From Galeopsis tetrahit (Eukaryota; Streptophyta; Magnoliopsida; Lamiales; Lamiaceae): 64,000 nucleotides of DNA. The stretch spans positions 18,902,001 through 18,966,000 of the forward strand of contig OY776130.1 of NCBI GenBank assembly GCA_963675135.1, in the 5' to 3' direction. Shown here piece by piece: positions 33,301 to 44,502 of this stretch; the stretch's first letter is position 1, and each line of letters opens with the position of its first letter. The position numbers were made by a program, and so were the translations under genes. The notes below the pieces were generated by a model that saw only the letters and a program-made list of their open reading frames with translations, was not told where the DNA came from and did not search any database.

Positions 33301-34705
33301 GATATCCTCGACAATTACTCTTCTTCAACATTGATGCTGCTTTCATAGCACTTATCACTCGCGGTACGGTCCTAGACTTTACTCCATAAAACACAACTTC
33401 CTCCTTGCTAGGTAGATGTAAAGTTACTTCTTTTTCTCGACACTTAATATCAGCTTGGTATTTACTAAGCCAATCCATTCCAAGAATAATATCAAAATCT
33501 TTCATATCCAACACATATAAGTCCGCCTCTAAATCATGTTCGTTCACCTTAATATTAACATTTTTAACCATAGAGTAGGCATTTACGGTTTTTCCAGATG
33601 GTATACTAATAACAAGTGGTTCTTCTACACTCACATCCTTATTTTCAGTTAAAGCATGAAATTTAGCAGACATAAATGAATGTGTAGCTCCCGTATCGAA
33701 AAGCACAAAAGCTGGTATATTTGATACTGTGAACATACCTGCCATAGTGCCCGACTGTTGGTCGGCTTCCTCTTGAGTTAAGGCAAACATTCTTGCATTG
33801 CCACCAGCTCCCGTATTCGATCTCCTCCTATCACCTTTGTTTTGATTCAATGGGCAATTCATTAGCATATGTCCTTGCTCCTTGCATTTGAAACATCTAT
33901 TTTGTCCCATCAAGCATTCACCGCCGTGCTTCTTGCCACACTTCGTACAGTTTGGTCTTTCTACATAACTCCCAGTTGCTTGACCTCCATTGACCCGTCC
34001 TTGCTTGTTACGATTCACATTTCTGTTTGAACCTGCATCATTCCACTTTCTTTTCCCAAAATTTTCAGTTGGCCTTCGACTGTTCTTGTCAAGTTGTTGA
34101 CTTGCTGCAATTTCCCCAGCTCTCTTCACTAGATTACTAAAAGGCATGTCTCCGCGACTAGCAAGGATACTGCGTATTTCAGAACGTAGTCCCTTCTTAA
34201 ATTTCTGGGCTTTCTTTCGTTCGGTATCTACCATGTGTGGGGCAAAACGAGCCAACCGACTGAACTCTCTCTCATACTCCTCCACAGTTAGGCCTCCTTG
34301 TTGGAATTCAAAGAATTCCGACTCCATCTGCTCCCGATAGGTCTCGGGGTAAAACCTTTCCATAACAATCTCTTTAAATCCATTCCATTCTAGTACGTTA
34401 CGTTCTTCATCTGTTCTTGATCTCCAGTAGCCTTCCCACCAATGGTCAGCATCCTCCACTAGCTGGAATTCAGCGCAAGCCACACGTTGATGCTCTGTGC
34501 ATCCGAGGAGGCGAAATACGCGCTCAAGAGCTCTTAACCACTCCTCGACTGCCGTGGGTCCATCACGTCCGTTGAAGGTAGGTGGTTTATAACGACGGAA
34601 CTGTTCCACGATGCTAGCATTAGTTCGTATGTTCTGAGGCTCATTGTTGGCTTGATTCTGGTTTTCCTCCACCTGATTTTGAATAGGTTGTCGACGTGGC
34701 GGCAT
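30299..34705 (-). CDS. gag-pol: GyD gag-pol polyprotein, intact
   Basis: One frame of 1,468 codons starts at MPPRRQPIQN. In order: gag domain (about 35-200; EEWLRALERVF, ADHWWEGYW); zinc knuckle CFKCKEQGHMLMNC (about 269-282); aspartic protease with DTGATHSF (about 336); reverse transcriptase (about 530-710; FIDD near 672, VMPFGLTNAPAVF before it); RNase H (about 815-930; YSDASKQGLG, NVVADALSR); integrase with zinc-binding HHCC (about 1040-1065) and DDE signatures near MDFVTGLP, SDRDTRF and QSDGQSER; and a C-terminal chromodomain-like segment (about 1400-1450; NRHSEKEATWE). No stop or frameshift is seen. The frame reads through the polypurine tract and ends inside the LTR at 30299-30301. It drives replication and integration; the chromodomain usually directs insertion to heterochromatin. 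Confidence 0.95.
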   Translation of the reverse strand: MPPRRQPIQNQVEENQNQANNEPQNIRTNASIVEQFRRYKPPTFNGRDGPTAVEEWLRALERVFRLLGCTEHQRVACAEFQLVEDADHWWEGYWRSRTDEERNVLEWNGFKEIVMERFYPETYREQMESEFFEFQQGGLTVEEYEREFSRLARFAPHMVDTERKKAQKFKKGLRSEIRSILASRGDMPFSNLVKRAGEIAASQQLDKNSRRPTENFGKRKWNDAGSNRNVNRNKQGRVNGGQATGSYVERPNCTKCGKKHGGECLMGQNRCFKCKEQGHMLMNCPLNQNKGDRRRSNTGAGGNARMFALTQEEADQQSGTMAGMFTVSNIPAFVLFDTGATHSFMSAKFHALTENKDVSVEEPLVISIPSGKTVNAYSMVKNVNIKVNEHDLEADLYVLDMKDFDIILGMDWLSKYQADIKCREKEVTLHLPSKEEVVFYGVKSRTVPRVISAMKAASMLKKSNCRGYLVNITGSQTSGISIVDVPIVREYKDVFPDDLPGVPPDRQVEFTIDLTPGAAPMSKAPYRMAPKELQELKVQLQGLVDLGFIQPSVSPWGAPVLFVKKKDGTLRMCIDYRDLNRLTIKNKYPLPRIEDLFDQLRGAGVFSKIDLRSGYHQLKVKESDIMKTAFRTRYGHYEFVVMPFGLTNAPAVFMDLMNRVFHPFLDRFVIVFIDDILVYSMDEKQHEEHLRIVMETLRKEKLYAKFKKCEFWLNQVAFLGHVITAKGIEVDPTKVEAINDWKRPMNAHEVRSFLGLAGYYRRFIEGFSKIASPMTRLTRKGEKYDWNEKCEKSFQELKLRLTSAPVLTIPDPTKEFVIYSDASKQGLGCVLMQNGKVVAYASRQLKIHELNYPTHDLELAAVVHALKIWRHYLYGGRCEIYSDHKSLKYLFTQKELNMRQRRWLELVKDYDCTIHCHPGKANVVADALSRKTRSELSALTKQELLIREFAEMKIEILKPPRSVRAVLSTLVVQPDLRDTIKKEQPKDEFLSKAKESTLKGENKGFAVAEDGALYYEGRICVPKNVELKKVILEEAHSTPYAAHPGSTKMYHDLRRMFWWNGMKRDIAEFVEKCLNCQQVKAEHQRPSGLLRPLKIPEWKWEHITMDFVTGLPRLVKGNNAVWVIVDRLTKSAHFLPIKTTFKMEQYAHLYIQEIVRLHGVPVSIVSDRDTRFTSEFWKSLHKAMGTKLNFSTAYHPQSDGQSERTIQTLEDMLRACILDLSGSWEYNIPLVEFAYNNSFQSTIGMAPYEALYGRKCRSPLYWDEVGEGKFVGPELLKQTVEVVKNVREKIRIAQDRQKSYADKRRKDLQFNEGGKVFLKVSPTKGVVRFGKKGKLRPRYVGPFEILERVGDLAYRLALPPEFAAVHNVFHVSMLRKYVQDPEHVIDYSTLEINNNLAYEEAPIAILERKVHRLRNKNVALIKIQWNRHSEKEATWEREDEIRARYAELFTHGTLLNFEDEIFFKWGRM
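30304..30316 (-). other. GyD polypurine tract, within the coding sequence
   Basis: On the minus strand AAGTGGGGTAGAA directly precedes the 3' LTR (TGTAACACC). It also encodes the last residues of the polyprotein (KWGRM). Confidence 0.88.
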
Positions 34706-35102
34706 CGTTTCTATTTCTGCTAGTCATTATCAATATAGTAACAAGTCATTATCTTCTTTTATAAATCTTTAGAAATTCCTCATTCCTTGGAAAACGAAAT
34801 AAACACTTAAGCCTTGTACTATGTGTTCATCTTATCTATCAATTATTTGAAAATAAATATCTTGTAATACCTACTCTATCATAATTCTTACATAATTCTT
34901 ATTGTAAATCGTACCAATATCAACAGCATAATATCTTAACGTACCTTATTGGAGTTGAAGCAGTGGGCGGTGGTGGATGCCATAACTTATAACTTATAAA
35001 CATTATGAATGCATGCATATAAAGGTTAAAATTATTGACGCTAAAAGAATTTTTTTTTTTTTAACAAGTCTACAAGAACGTAGACCTGCTCTGATACCAC
35101 TC
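34706..35102 (-). other. GyD leader and primer-binding site
   Basis: This is the non-coding leader between the 5' LTR and the polyprotein. The PBS (complement of GCTCTGATACCA, 35088-35099) is the initiator-Met type. The 42 bp at 35061-35102 are identical to GyE 46651-46692, which links the two elements. Confidence 0.88.
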
Positions 35103-36086
35103 TGTCACATCCCGATTTTAGGGCCTAGATGAAAATACTATACACTCTAGTATTTGACTTAAAATCTGCATATTTTATAAATCTTGGCAGCAAAATTAAC
35201 TTGGTAAATAAATACTCAAAACACATTTAAGAATATTAAAATTTAACTTCAACTAATGAGTACCCAATCTTGTCCCAAAAAGAGATGTGAAAATTCCTAA
35301 AATGAAAATAGTTTAAAAATCTTAAATGCAAATAATTAAAAATAATTAACTAAAATAGCATGAAGGCATTTCTTAATGACATGTACTGCATCCACCGTCC
35401 CTCCACTTCAACTCCTTCAATCTGTAAAATGTTAAATGGATTGGGGTGAGCAAAACAACTAGCTCAGTGGGATTAACTTTGTCATAGTTAAATATAACAT
35501 ACAAATAAAATCATAACTCACAAACATGCATACAATTTCATAAGCTTGTTGGCAAAGCCAACCATAATAACATAGGCTTGTTGGATGAACCAACCATAAG
35601 TTTGCTGGATAAACCAACCATAATATCATAGGCTTGTTGGATAAACCAACCATAAGTTTGCTGGATAAACCAACCATAATAACATAGGCTTGTTGGATAA
35701 ACCAACCATAAGTTTGCTGGATAAACCAACCATAATAACATAGGCTTGTTGGATAAACCAACCATAAGATGTAAGATGCAGCAAGAAATAAAATCACTCA
35801 TACGAAATACTTAAAAATGACAAAGTATAGCCAATCAAGAAAATCCCACCTTAACACTTGAGTAGTCTCGTAACTACGTAACTTGAATTAATGCACGAGT
35901 TCCTCGTCACCTATAATAATAAATATATTTCTTAGAATTATTACTATGACGAATTAATGAATGACTAATATATTATTATTATTAAATTGATAATTAATAA
36001 TTAATATATCTTACTGGAATTCCTACTGGAATGATTGGTGATAACTGCTCAAGTGCATTCTATAACTATCTAATGCTGGAGAATGT

Positions 36087-36128
<42 letters not shown>

Positions 36129-36953
36129 CCATAATTAAAATTATGCAGAATAATATTATCAATGAATTTGAAAATATAAGATAGCCCTCAACTAATCAGA
36201 TCTACAATCATAGATTTTTCGTGTATTTCTAATTGAAGTACCAGAATAAATTTAAGATTCTAATAGTCAATATCAAACTAAAAGATCGTATCCTCAATTA
36301 ATTAATTAATTCCCGTGTGTGAAACAAACATTCCTAAACATATAATATATATACCTAATACACTACTAATCAATTATGAATTTATACAATTGAATGACCT
36401 GTCTATTATTGTTTACATGCATAAGGCTTCTGACGGAATGAAATCGGTGTATTGATCTTTGTTCCAAAAAAAATATTACGACTATTCTTTTAACAGTAGT
36501 GTAATTTGATAAAAGGATGGAGAATTAGTTACCCGTAAAAAAAAGAGAAAGATCAGATGTGTAAGCGTCTTCCAAATCAGTATGATTCACGGTTGTCAGT
36601 AGCTTAAAATTTCAGTTTCTCACGTATGATTAAATATTTTTGCAGAATATGGGTTCTTTTTATGTGAGAATGACCGAGTAAATATAGAGATGTGGATAAT
36701 TGACTTAGTTGAGAAAATTATGGGAATAGTGACTATCTACGATCTTCCCTCAACAGACGTTTAAATTTTTAAATAACTAAAATAGAGAAACTATATAATT
36801 ATGGGATAAATACTTAAAATAAATATAATGGTTTAACGTTTTTTTTTTTTTTTTAAATAATATATTCATATCTTACCTAAATATATTAATTTATTATAAT
36901 TTATCTTAAATTATTATCTTATGTCAATAGTGATTAAAATTCGGGGTGTTACA
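35103..36953 (-). repeat. GyD 5' LTR (1,851 bp)
   Basis: Same family as 28498-30303. It holds the minisatellite at about 35542-35767 and a (TA)n tract at about 36088-36128. A 46-bp segment with a run of about 15 T, near 36810-36870, is absent from the 3' LTR. Confidence 0.93.
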
Positions 36954-36958
36954 AACTG

Positions 36959-39557
36959 CCTTTCCAGACTCATCTGGTTCCATTTTCAAAGATGTCATCA
37001 TTGGAATCCTTGCAGTCTTGCTTTGTAGGGCTTTGAATCTTTCTAATAGGCTCTTGGTATACTTGGACTGGTTGATGAAGATCCCTTCTGAACTCTGCTT
37101 AACTTGAAGTCCTAGGAAATAATTCATCTCACCCATCATGCTCATTTCGAACTTTCCTTGCATAAGTTCAGAGAACTTCTTGCACATCTCTTGATTGGGT
37201 GATCCAAATATAATATCATCTACATATATTTGCACCATTAGGATGTCTTCTCCTTCTTGTATTCTGAAAAGAGTTCTATCCAATTTGCCTTTTGTATATC
37301 CATTGTCAAGTAGGAATTGTGACAATGTGTCATACCAAGCTCTAGGGGCTTGTTTTAGACCATAGAGAGCCTTCTTCAGTCGATATACTTGATCACCTTT
37401 TTCAAAACCTGGAGACTGCTCTACATATACTTCTTCTACCAGAATACCATTTAGAAAAGCACTCTTGACATCCATTTGATATACCTTGAAGCCCATATAT
37501 GATGCATAAGCTAGAAACAGTCGGATGGCTTCTAATCTGGCTACTGGAGCAAAGGTTTCATCATAGTCAATCCCTTCAGATTTAGAGTATCCTTTTGCAA
37601 CTAGCCTAGCCTTATTTCTAGTTATCACATCATTTTCGTCCTTCTTGTTCTTGAATACCCACTTTGTTCCTACTTCATTGTGGTTTTCAGGACGATCTAC
37701 CAATTCCCAGACTTCATTTCTTTCGAATTGGTTTAGTTCTTCTTGCATAGCAGTGATCCAATTGCTATCTGTCATTGCTTCTTCTATATCAGATGGTTCA
37801 ATGTTGGATAGGAAAGCACACCAGCAGAACATAGATTATTGTGAGTTCTGATTCAGTTGTCTTCTGGTCTTGACACCTGAGTCAGCTCCTCCTAAGATGA
37901 GGTTTGATGGATGGTTGTTTCTCCATGTATGCCTCACAGGAGTATCTGCATTGGATGAGCTTGGATTCTCATCTGATCTAGTGCCATCAGGAGGGTTGAC
38001 TTGATTAGGTCGATCATCATCTGTATCTTGAGTGTCAAAAAGATCATTCCCCCTGGCATTTGGGATTGGTGCATCTTGATTCTGGTCAGCTTGTCCTGCT
38101 TGAGTTTGAGATCTAGTGACAGGTCTATGAGGCTTATCCTCCTCTGGTTCTTCAGGGAAAGGTTCATTGACTTCAATGAACTCATCTGGTTTGGACTTGA
38201 TCACTAGATGTCTCATCTGATCTGCAGTTGAGTTTGTTTCTACTGCATTCTTTTCACAAGATTCATCAAAAACAACATGAGGTGTTTCTTCCACAATAAG
38301 GGTTCGTTTGTTGAGTACTCTAAATGCTTTGCTAGTTGAGGAGTATCCTAAAAATATCCCCTCATCTGCTTTGGCATCAAAAGCATTCAACTTACTCTTC
38401 CCATTGTTGTGAATGAAACACTTACAACCAAATATATGAAAGTAAGATACTCTAGGTTTTCTTCCTTTCCATAGTTCATATGGGGTTTTCTCATGTATTT
38501 TATGAATACCTGACCTGTTTTGAGTGTGACAAGCTGTGTTGATCGCTTCTGCCCATAGCTTCTTAGGAGTGTAGAATTCAGCAAGGAGTGTTCTGGCAGC
38601 TTTTTTGAGTGTTCTGACTCTTCTTTCAGCTACACCATTTTGTTGTGGTGTTCTTGCTGCACTTGTCTCATGCTGAATACCATTAGTAGTACAATAGGCA
38701 ATAATATAAGAGTTAATGAATTCAGTGCCTTTGTCACTTCTAATTTTCACAATTGGTTCTCCTTTCTCTACTTGGATCCTCTTCAATAGTTCAGGGAGCT
38801 TCTTCTGTGTTTCACTCTTCTTGTATAAGAAGATAACCAGAGTAAACTTGGAATAATCATCTACAACAATAAGAGTGTACTTCCTCCCTGTTAGAGTGGT
38901 TGGAGTGATTGGTCCAAAGAGATCCATGTGAAGCAGTTCAAGAACTCTGCTGGTTGATGCTGTCTTCTTGGTCTTGAAGGAGACATTTGTTTGCTTTCCT
39001 TGTTGACATGCATCACACACCTGATCTTTACAGTAGAGTTCATTAGGCAGACCATCAACTAAGGATTCCCTTGCTAACTTGTTCATAGTCTTAAAGTTCA
39101 GATGACTAAGACGTTTGTGCCATAGCCAGCTGACATCTTTAGGGCTCTTCACAAGCAGACATGTATCCTTAGGACAGCTGTTCCAATTTGCAAGATACAT
39201 ACTTCCCTTTCTAGATCCTGTTAGAAGGTTTTGTTTTATTCTCTTATCACTTATGAGACACTCATCTTTAGAGAATTTGACTGAGTAACCAGTGTCACAA
39301 AAGTGAGAAACAGATAATAAATTAAACTTAAGACCTTCTACATATGATACATCATGTACCTCAATGTCACCATTTTTAAGGGTGCCATATCCTTTTGTGT
39401 TACCATGCGCGTTATCACCAAAGAAGACTTTTGGACCTTTCTTTTCTATGTAGTTGGTCAGCAGGGCTTTGGTTCCTGTCATGTGAGTTGAGCATCCACT
39501 ATCTATGTACCAAGTTTCTCCTGCTAGACCTCCTCTTCTGTATAGGTCCCTCCTTTC
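36959..39557 (-). pseudogene. pol: SvB pol, main part (protease, integrase, RT)
   Basis: The frame opens right after TTCTTGTAG at 39558. Protease WYIDSGCSTHMTG is followed by the integrase zinc region (WHKRLSHLNF...CDACQQGKQ), catalytic regions (LLHMDLFGPI, RSDKGTEF, TPQQNGVAERRVRT) and reverse transcriptase with YQMDVKSAFLNG and YVDD (near 37220). A single in-frame TAA at 37836-37838 separates integrase from reverse transcriptase. The frame reaches PDESGKAV, where GyD begins. The remnant at 28421-28497 continues in frame across the target duplication, but about 230 residues of RNase H were already missing. SvB could not make its own RNase H. Confidence 0.9.
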
Positions 39558-39806
39558 CTACAAGAAAAGTTAAGTCTTAGGTACCCATTTTGTTTTGGGT
39601 CCTTGGGTGTTAGTAGGAGTGTACATACATGATCTTTTGACTAGTTACATTCGGCCTGGGTGCATTAGCTGGTCGATGCACACGATTATATGGACCATAC
39701 TCTTCTGTTCTCACAATATCATAAGAGATAGGGGGTGCAAAGAGAACAGATTTGTTTGAAGAAGACTTCTTCTTCTTGGCTGGAGCAGCATACAGCTGAG
39801 ACTGTC
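39558..39806 (-). other. SvB gag tail and gag-pol junction
   Basis: The end of gag is frameshifted here. A tail ending TKWVPKT and a TAA is followed by CTTTTCTTGTAG, then the pol frame. A WVPK tail, a stop and an AG-ending pyrimidine-rich stretch also precede pol in SvA. Confidence 0.65.
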
Positions 39807-41726
39807 TCAGCCGAGATGGTCTAGGTTGTTTGCTGTTCCTCTGTACAGGCTTGAGGTAGCTTGTCCTTTACCATTTTTGGTTTTGGGATAGTTAGCCTTA
39901 GCTGGTACAGATGCCTTTTGGTTCATATTAGGTTCATTGTGTTTAGAACACTCACCCTTTTCATGTGTCTGAGTAGTGCACTTGTTAGGTGTACTACCCC
40001 CAGCTGGAGAGGATGTAGATGGGTTGAGTTCATAGCCAAAACCCATCTTATTGCCATTTGATCTATAATACTCAGAGATACTTTCAATAGTAGTAGAGGC
40101 TTTATTGAACTCTGATATCTTTTGATTTAGGCATTCCTTCTCCTTTTCTAAGAGCTTGTGTGCTTGGAAGAGGTCATCGAATTTGGATTGTAGTGAACAA
40201 AGTTCCTTAGTTTCTAAAGCTTGAGTTTGTAACATCCCCTCATACAACTGAGTTATTGTGGTATTTTCTTCCTTAAGAAGCTCCACTTCTCTGGTCAATC
40301 TTTCATTCATTGTGGCCATCTCACGGGTGTTATCAAACTTAACCCTTTTCAACTTAGCAATTTCTTTCCTTAGATCCTTATTCTCCTCTTCCACTTCTAT
40401 AAAAGCTCTAGTGGCAATATCCAGACCACCTTTTACTTTTCTTAAAGATTGATAATAGGTGTCTTCTGATTCGCCTATGGCCATCATAGTTAGGTCATCT
40501 GAATCATCTGAGAAGATTTGGCAGTCTGGTGATGTAGGGAGTTCATCACTTTGATATTCAGATTCTTCAGTCACCATAGCTTTCTTGTCTGAAGTTCTTC
40601 TTGGCCTTCTTTCTTCTTTGTCATCCAAATCCAGCTCAGGACATTCATAGACATAGTGTCCTGGTTTGCGACAGTTGAAGCATGATCCAGGTTTCTGATT
40701 TGAGTTGCCTTTCCTTGGAGGAGTGGCATCTCTTCTTCTAGATCCTCGGCTGTCAGATGACTCCACATCCTTTCTAGGATGTCTTTCTGGTGTTCTTTCT
40801 CTGGAACCTCTAGAGGGTGAACTTGCTCTTCTATCTTTGTAGTTTCTATAGAATTTTCTATATTTGCTGTTGAGAGTGTTCATCCTTTCGAATCTCTTGA
40901 TCATAAGAGCCATTTGTTCCTTCAGACTCATGTCTGATCCTTCACAGTCTTCTGTTTTCAGAGAGGCCTTGCCAGATGAGGTACTTGCAGCTTTTGTATT
41001 GGCTGCCTTGAAGGCTACAGTCTTGGAGGTAGATGGGGCTGCAGCTGACTCATCACTTCCTGAGTTTTCTTCTCTGTCAAGGTCATATTCATGAGCTTTT
41101 AGGTTCTGAAATAGAGTTTGAGTAGACCACTTCTTGATATCTTGAGTATCTTTGATGATGGTCTTCTTGAGTTTCCATCTCTTGGGTAAAGAGTCCAAGA
41201 TCTTCAAGTTTTTCTCTCTATTTGTATACTTCTTGCCTAGAGATTCAATCTCATTTATGATCTTTGTACATCTATTGTCCAGCTGATCAATAGTTTCTCC
41301 TGGATGCATATTGAGGTGTTCAAACTTCTTGACTGCTGTTGACAATTTGCTTTCCTTGATCAGCTCAGTTCCTTCACAGAGGAGTGTTAATGCCTCCCAC
41401 ATCTCTCTGGCTGACTCACAGTGGATGACCTTTGCAATGTACTCATTTGGAAGAGTTTGCATTATGTAATCTTGAGCAATGCTATCAAGGTTTGATTTCT
41501 TCATCTCTTCTGGTGTGAGATCCCTCATGGGCTTGGGAACCAGTTCTCCAACTGGGACTTCTGGATCACCATTTGCAGTGTTGACTGTCATGATGGTGAT
41601 TGGGCCTTCAGTGATTACTGACCACATCTTGTAGTGGACTGATGTGAGATTCTTCCTCATCCTGATCTTCCAGTAATCATAATCCTCAACTGAAAACTTA
41701 GGCAACTTACGCATGTTAGCACTCAT
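39807..41726 (-). pseudogene. gag: SvB gag, frameshifted near its end
   Basis: The ATG (MSANMRKLPKFSVEDYDYWK) opens 639 codons. A copia gag domain covers roughly residues 10-220 (NEYIAKVIHCESAREMW, LDNRCTKIINEIESLG). An Arg/Ser-rich stretch precedes a zinc knuckle CFNCRKPGHYVYEC (about residue 350). A long coiled coil lies at about 430-550. The frame ends at GTANNLDHLG; comparison with another frame, which continues to WVPKT, points to one frameshift near 39830. The protein would form virus-like particles in the cytoplasm. Confidence 0.88.
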
Positions 41727-41838
41727 GCTGTATGAGTTTTCAAAAACAAGTTTTCCAAAAAGATCTGTTCAAGAGGACTACAGAAAGACTCCCTCAAGTC
41801 TTCTGATAATCTAGAGACAGTAGTCCGTTAGAACCACT

Positions 41839-41850
41839 GCTCTGATACCA
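41839..41850 (-). other. SvB primer-binding site
   Basis: GCTCTGATACCA on the plus strand is the complement of TGGTATCAGAGC. It lies two bases from the 5' LTR, as in SvA and GyD. Confidence 0.92.
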
Positions 41851-41852
41851 CT

Positions 41853-43290
41853 TGTTGGTCCCTAAACGAGTAGTGAATGGGTTAAAAGTCTAGAGGGGAG
41901 GGGTGAATAGACTTTAAAACTTTTTCAAACAGAGTTGGGAACCTCTTCTGATTGCTATGTCAACTGGACTGCAAGTCTGCTGGTCCAGATGACTATAATG
42001 ATCTGACTGAGGAGGTTATATGCGGAATTATGGTGGCCCTGGTTTAGACTCGTTCTTGTAACTTGTTTTACTTAATGAAAATACTCAGCTGATGCTGGTT
42101 TGAAAGTTATGGCCTTGTTTTGAAGGGTGTCGAAATCACAGTATGCACTATATAATAATGAATGTAAACGCAGAAATATAAAGTGCAGAAAGTAAATAAC
42201 ACCGGATTTATAGTGGTTCGGATATACGTTCCTACGTCCACTCTCACGTCCTAACGTGATGTTTAATCCCTTTAATTTCCACAAATTACAAGGGTCTTGA
42301 CCTTTATAGTCCCAAGGTTAGGACTTTGAGATCTGAGCCGTCCTAACAGCTACGGTCTCCACAAGTGATTGTAAGCACTTGCACTTTAAGGGGTTTCAAA
42401 AACTTTAACCTTTCGGTGAGGGTTTGGGGTTTTTGAGGTGTATCCAACTAATGGTTCAAGCTTATAATTTGCTTAACCACTATGCCTAAAACAATTGATA
42501 TACAATATGAACAGGTTTCAGGTTCTTAAGGGTTGGATAGAAATCACTTAAGAGCTATAGATAATCTAATGGTTTCTGGCTCTTTTGAGAATTCTTAGAA
42601 CTGTATGGCTTTAGCTTTGATTGCTTGCTTGGCTTGTTGAATTCTCTCTTTTGACTTCTTCTTTGTGATTTCTCATCCTCTTGTATTTATAATGGAGATT
42701 GGTTGCAACTAGCCGTTGGAGTTGACTAGCCGTTTGAGCAATCTTTCCATAATAGCTTGATTCCTTGATTCCAGCCGCTTGATTGCTTCAATCCTGGGAT
42801 CATGTCAATCTTCTAAATATGGTAGGTCTTCGTTTGAATTGCAAGATGACTTGGGAATCAGCCGAGTCCTGGAAGAGCACATAGTCTTCTGATCTGTACT
42901 TCTAGTCTTCTGACTACTCTTCTGGCCTTAGGTCTTCTGTCTTCTGATATCAGACGAGTAACACTCTTCTGATCTGGAAATTCTTTGTACTGCTTTTAGG
43001 CCATCTTCAATCTGGGACTCCATCAGATAGGTAGGTATACAAGCACCTTAACTTATCTAGTCTTCAAGGATCTTCTAGTCTTCATGTCTTCTACTCTTCT
43101 CATCTTGAGGATAGGCATGTAAGCCAGGACTGTGCTGATCAGCTGATATCAATACAGTTGATCACACAAGACTAGTCTAAGCTGTTCTATACAAGTCAGC
43201 TGATCCTTTACATTTATAAACTCTAAGTGTTTTGGCCATCAAAACTATTCTAACATCAAGTGGGGCTTAGAATGAATTTATATCCCAACA
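41853..43290 (-). repeat. SvB 5' LTR (1,438 bp)
   Basis: It has the minus-strand TATAAATA (42684-42691), TCCAACGGCTA (42710-42720) and the GAACCACTATAAAT box (42206-42219). It is very similar to 21001-22417 apart from small indels. Confidence 0.92.
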
Positions 43291-44502
43291 CTTATCTTAT
43301 ATTATCTCTATTAAAATGGCTAACAATGCAGTTCCAGGAGATGTTGTTAACACCATCAACAACATGGGTCCAAACCAAGTCAATCATATATCTCATCACA
43401 AGTTGCCAATGTTCTCAATTGAGAATTATGATTTCTGGAAGATTAGAATGAGAGCACATCTTGCCTGCCAGCATGATGAAATGCTCAAAGTAATCACCAG
43501 AGGGCCATTCACAATCACCAAAGCAAATCCCAAACTCACTGATGCTCAGAAAGCAGATCCAAGGGAATTGCTACCAAAGGATGACGATGATTTTACAGCT
43601 GAAGAAAGAAAAAGGCACAACCTGAACTACATTGCCATGAATACATTGTACCAGACTATTCCAGATGCAGTGATGGGAAGAGTGTACCACTGCACATCAG
43701 CAAAAGAAATTTGGGACACCTTAGCACTTATGTGTGAAGGTACCCAAAAGATAAAAGAAAACAAACTTCAAGTGGCTATCCAAAAATATGAACAATTCTC
43801 TATGGAAGCCAATGAAACTATTGATCATCTTGATGGCAGATTTACTGACATCATGAATGAGATAAACTCTCTTGGCAAGTTCTATGCCAAAAGAGAAGTT
43901 GCTTTAAAGATTCTGAGAAGTCTCACATCCAAGTGGGACATATACTCTGTCATGATGCAAAACACCAGCAATCTTGACAACATGCCCATGCAGCAAGTGT
44001 TCTCTGAACTCAAAGCATATGAGTTTGATCTGAACAGAAAGAAAGTGCATGATGAGCCATCCTCCTCAAGCAAAGGTGTTGCTTTCAAGGCTGCTGAAAC
44101 AGAAAAGAAAAGTACTCAAAGATCCTCTCAATCTGTTTCAAAATCTGAAATGAAGGAGGAGCTGGCACTCATGGCAAGAAGATTTGAGAAACTCAACTCC
44201 AGATTTGGTAGATACAAGAAGTTCTACCAAGACAACAAAATCAGAAGGAGATTCAGCTCTCATGACAACAAATCAGAGGACAAAGTCTCTGATGAGAAGA
44301 AAGAAGACAGATATGCTGATAGAAAGAGGTACAGCAAAGGTGAACCATCATCATCAAGAAGGAAGGAGTCCTCAAGCAAGAAAAATGATGATGAAGATGT
44401 GTGTTACAACTGCCAGAAAAAGGGTCACTTTCAGTATGATTGTCCAGACCTGAGTGCAAAAGAAAGAAAAGAAAGGCAGAAAAAAAGAGACAAGAGGCTG
44501 AA

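Larger units (their letters stand above)
28498..36953 (-). mobile_element. GyD: intact Ty3/gypsy chromovirus (Tekay/Del-like)
   Basis: The 8,456-bp element has LTRs at 28498-30303 and 35103-36953 and AACTG at 28493-28497 and 36954-36958. The minus-strand order is LTR, initiator-Met PBS (35088-35099), one polyprotein, polypurine tract (30304-30316), LTR. LTR differences I can see are one 46-bp indel, a 3-bp deletion, a (TA)n length change and about two substitutions, so the insertion is recent. Clade assignment is from the polyprotein tail and could be checked with an RT tree. Confidence 0.95.
21001..43290 (-). mobile_element. SvB: Sirevirus-like Ty1/copia element inserted in A2 leader
   Basis: LTRs lie at 21001-22417 (3' LTR) and 41853-43290 (5' LTR). 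CTTAT at 20996-21000 and 43291-43295 is the target duplication. On the minus strand the order is LTR, PBS (41839-41850), gag, pol, ORF3, polypurine tract (22418-22431), LTR. Without GyD it is about 13.8 kb. Pol lacks most of RNase H and ORF3 has a frameshift and a stop, so it is not autonomous now. A solo LTR of the same family lies at 11759. Confidence 0.93.
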
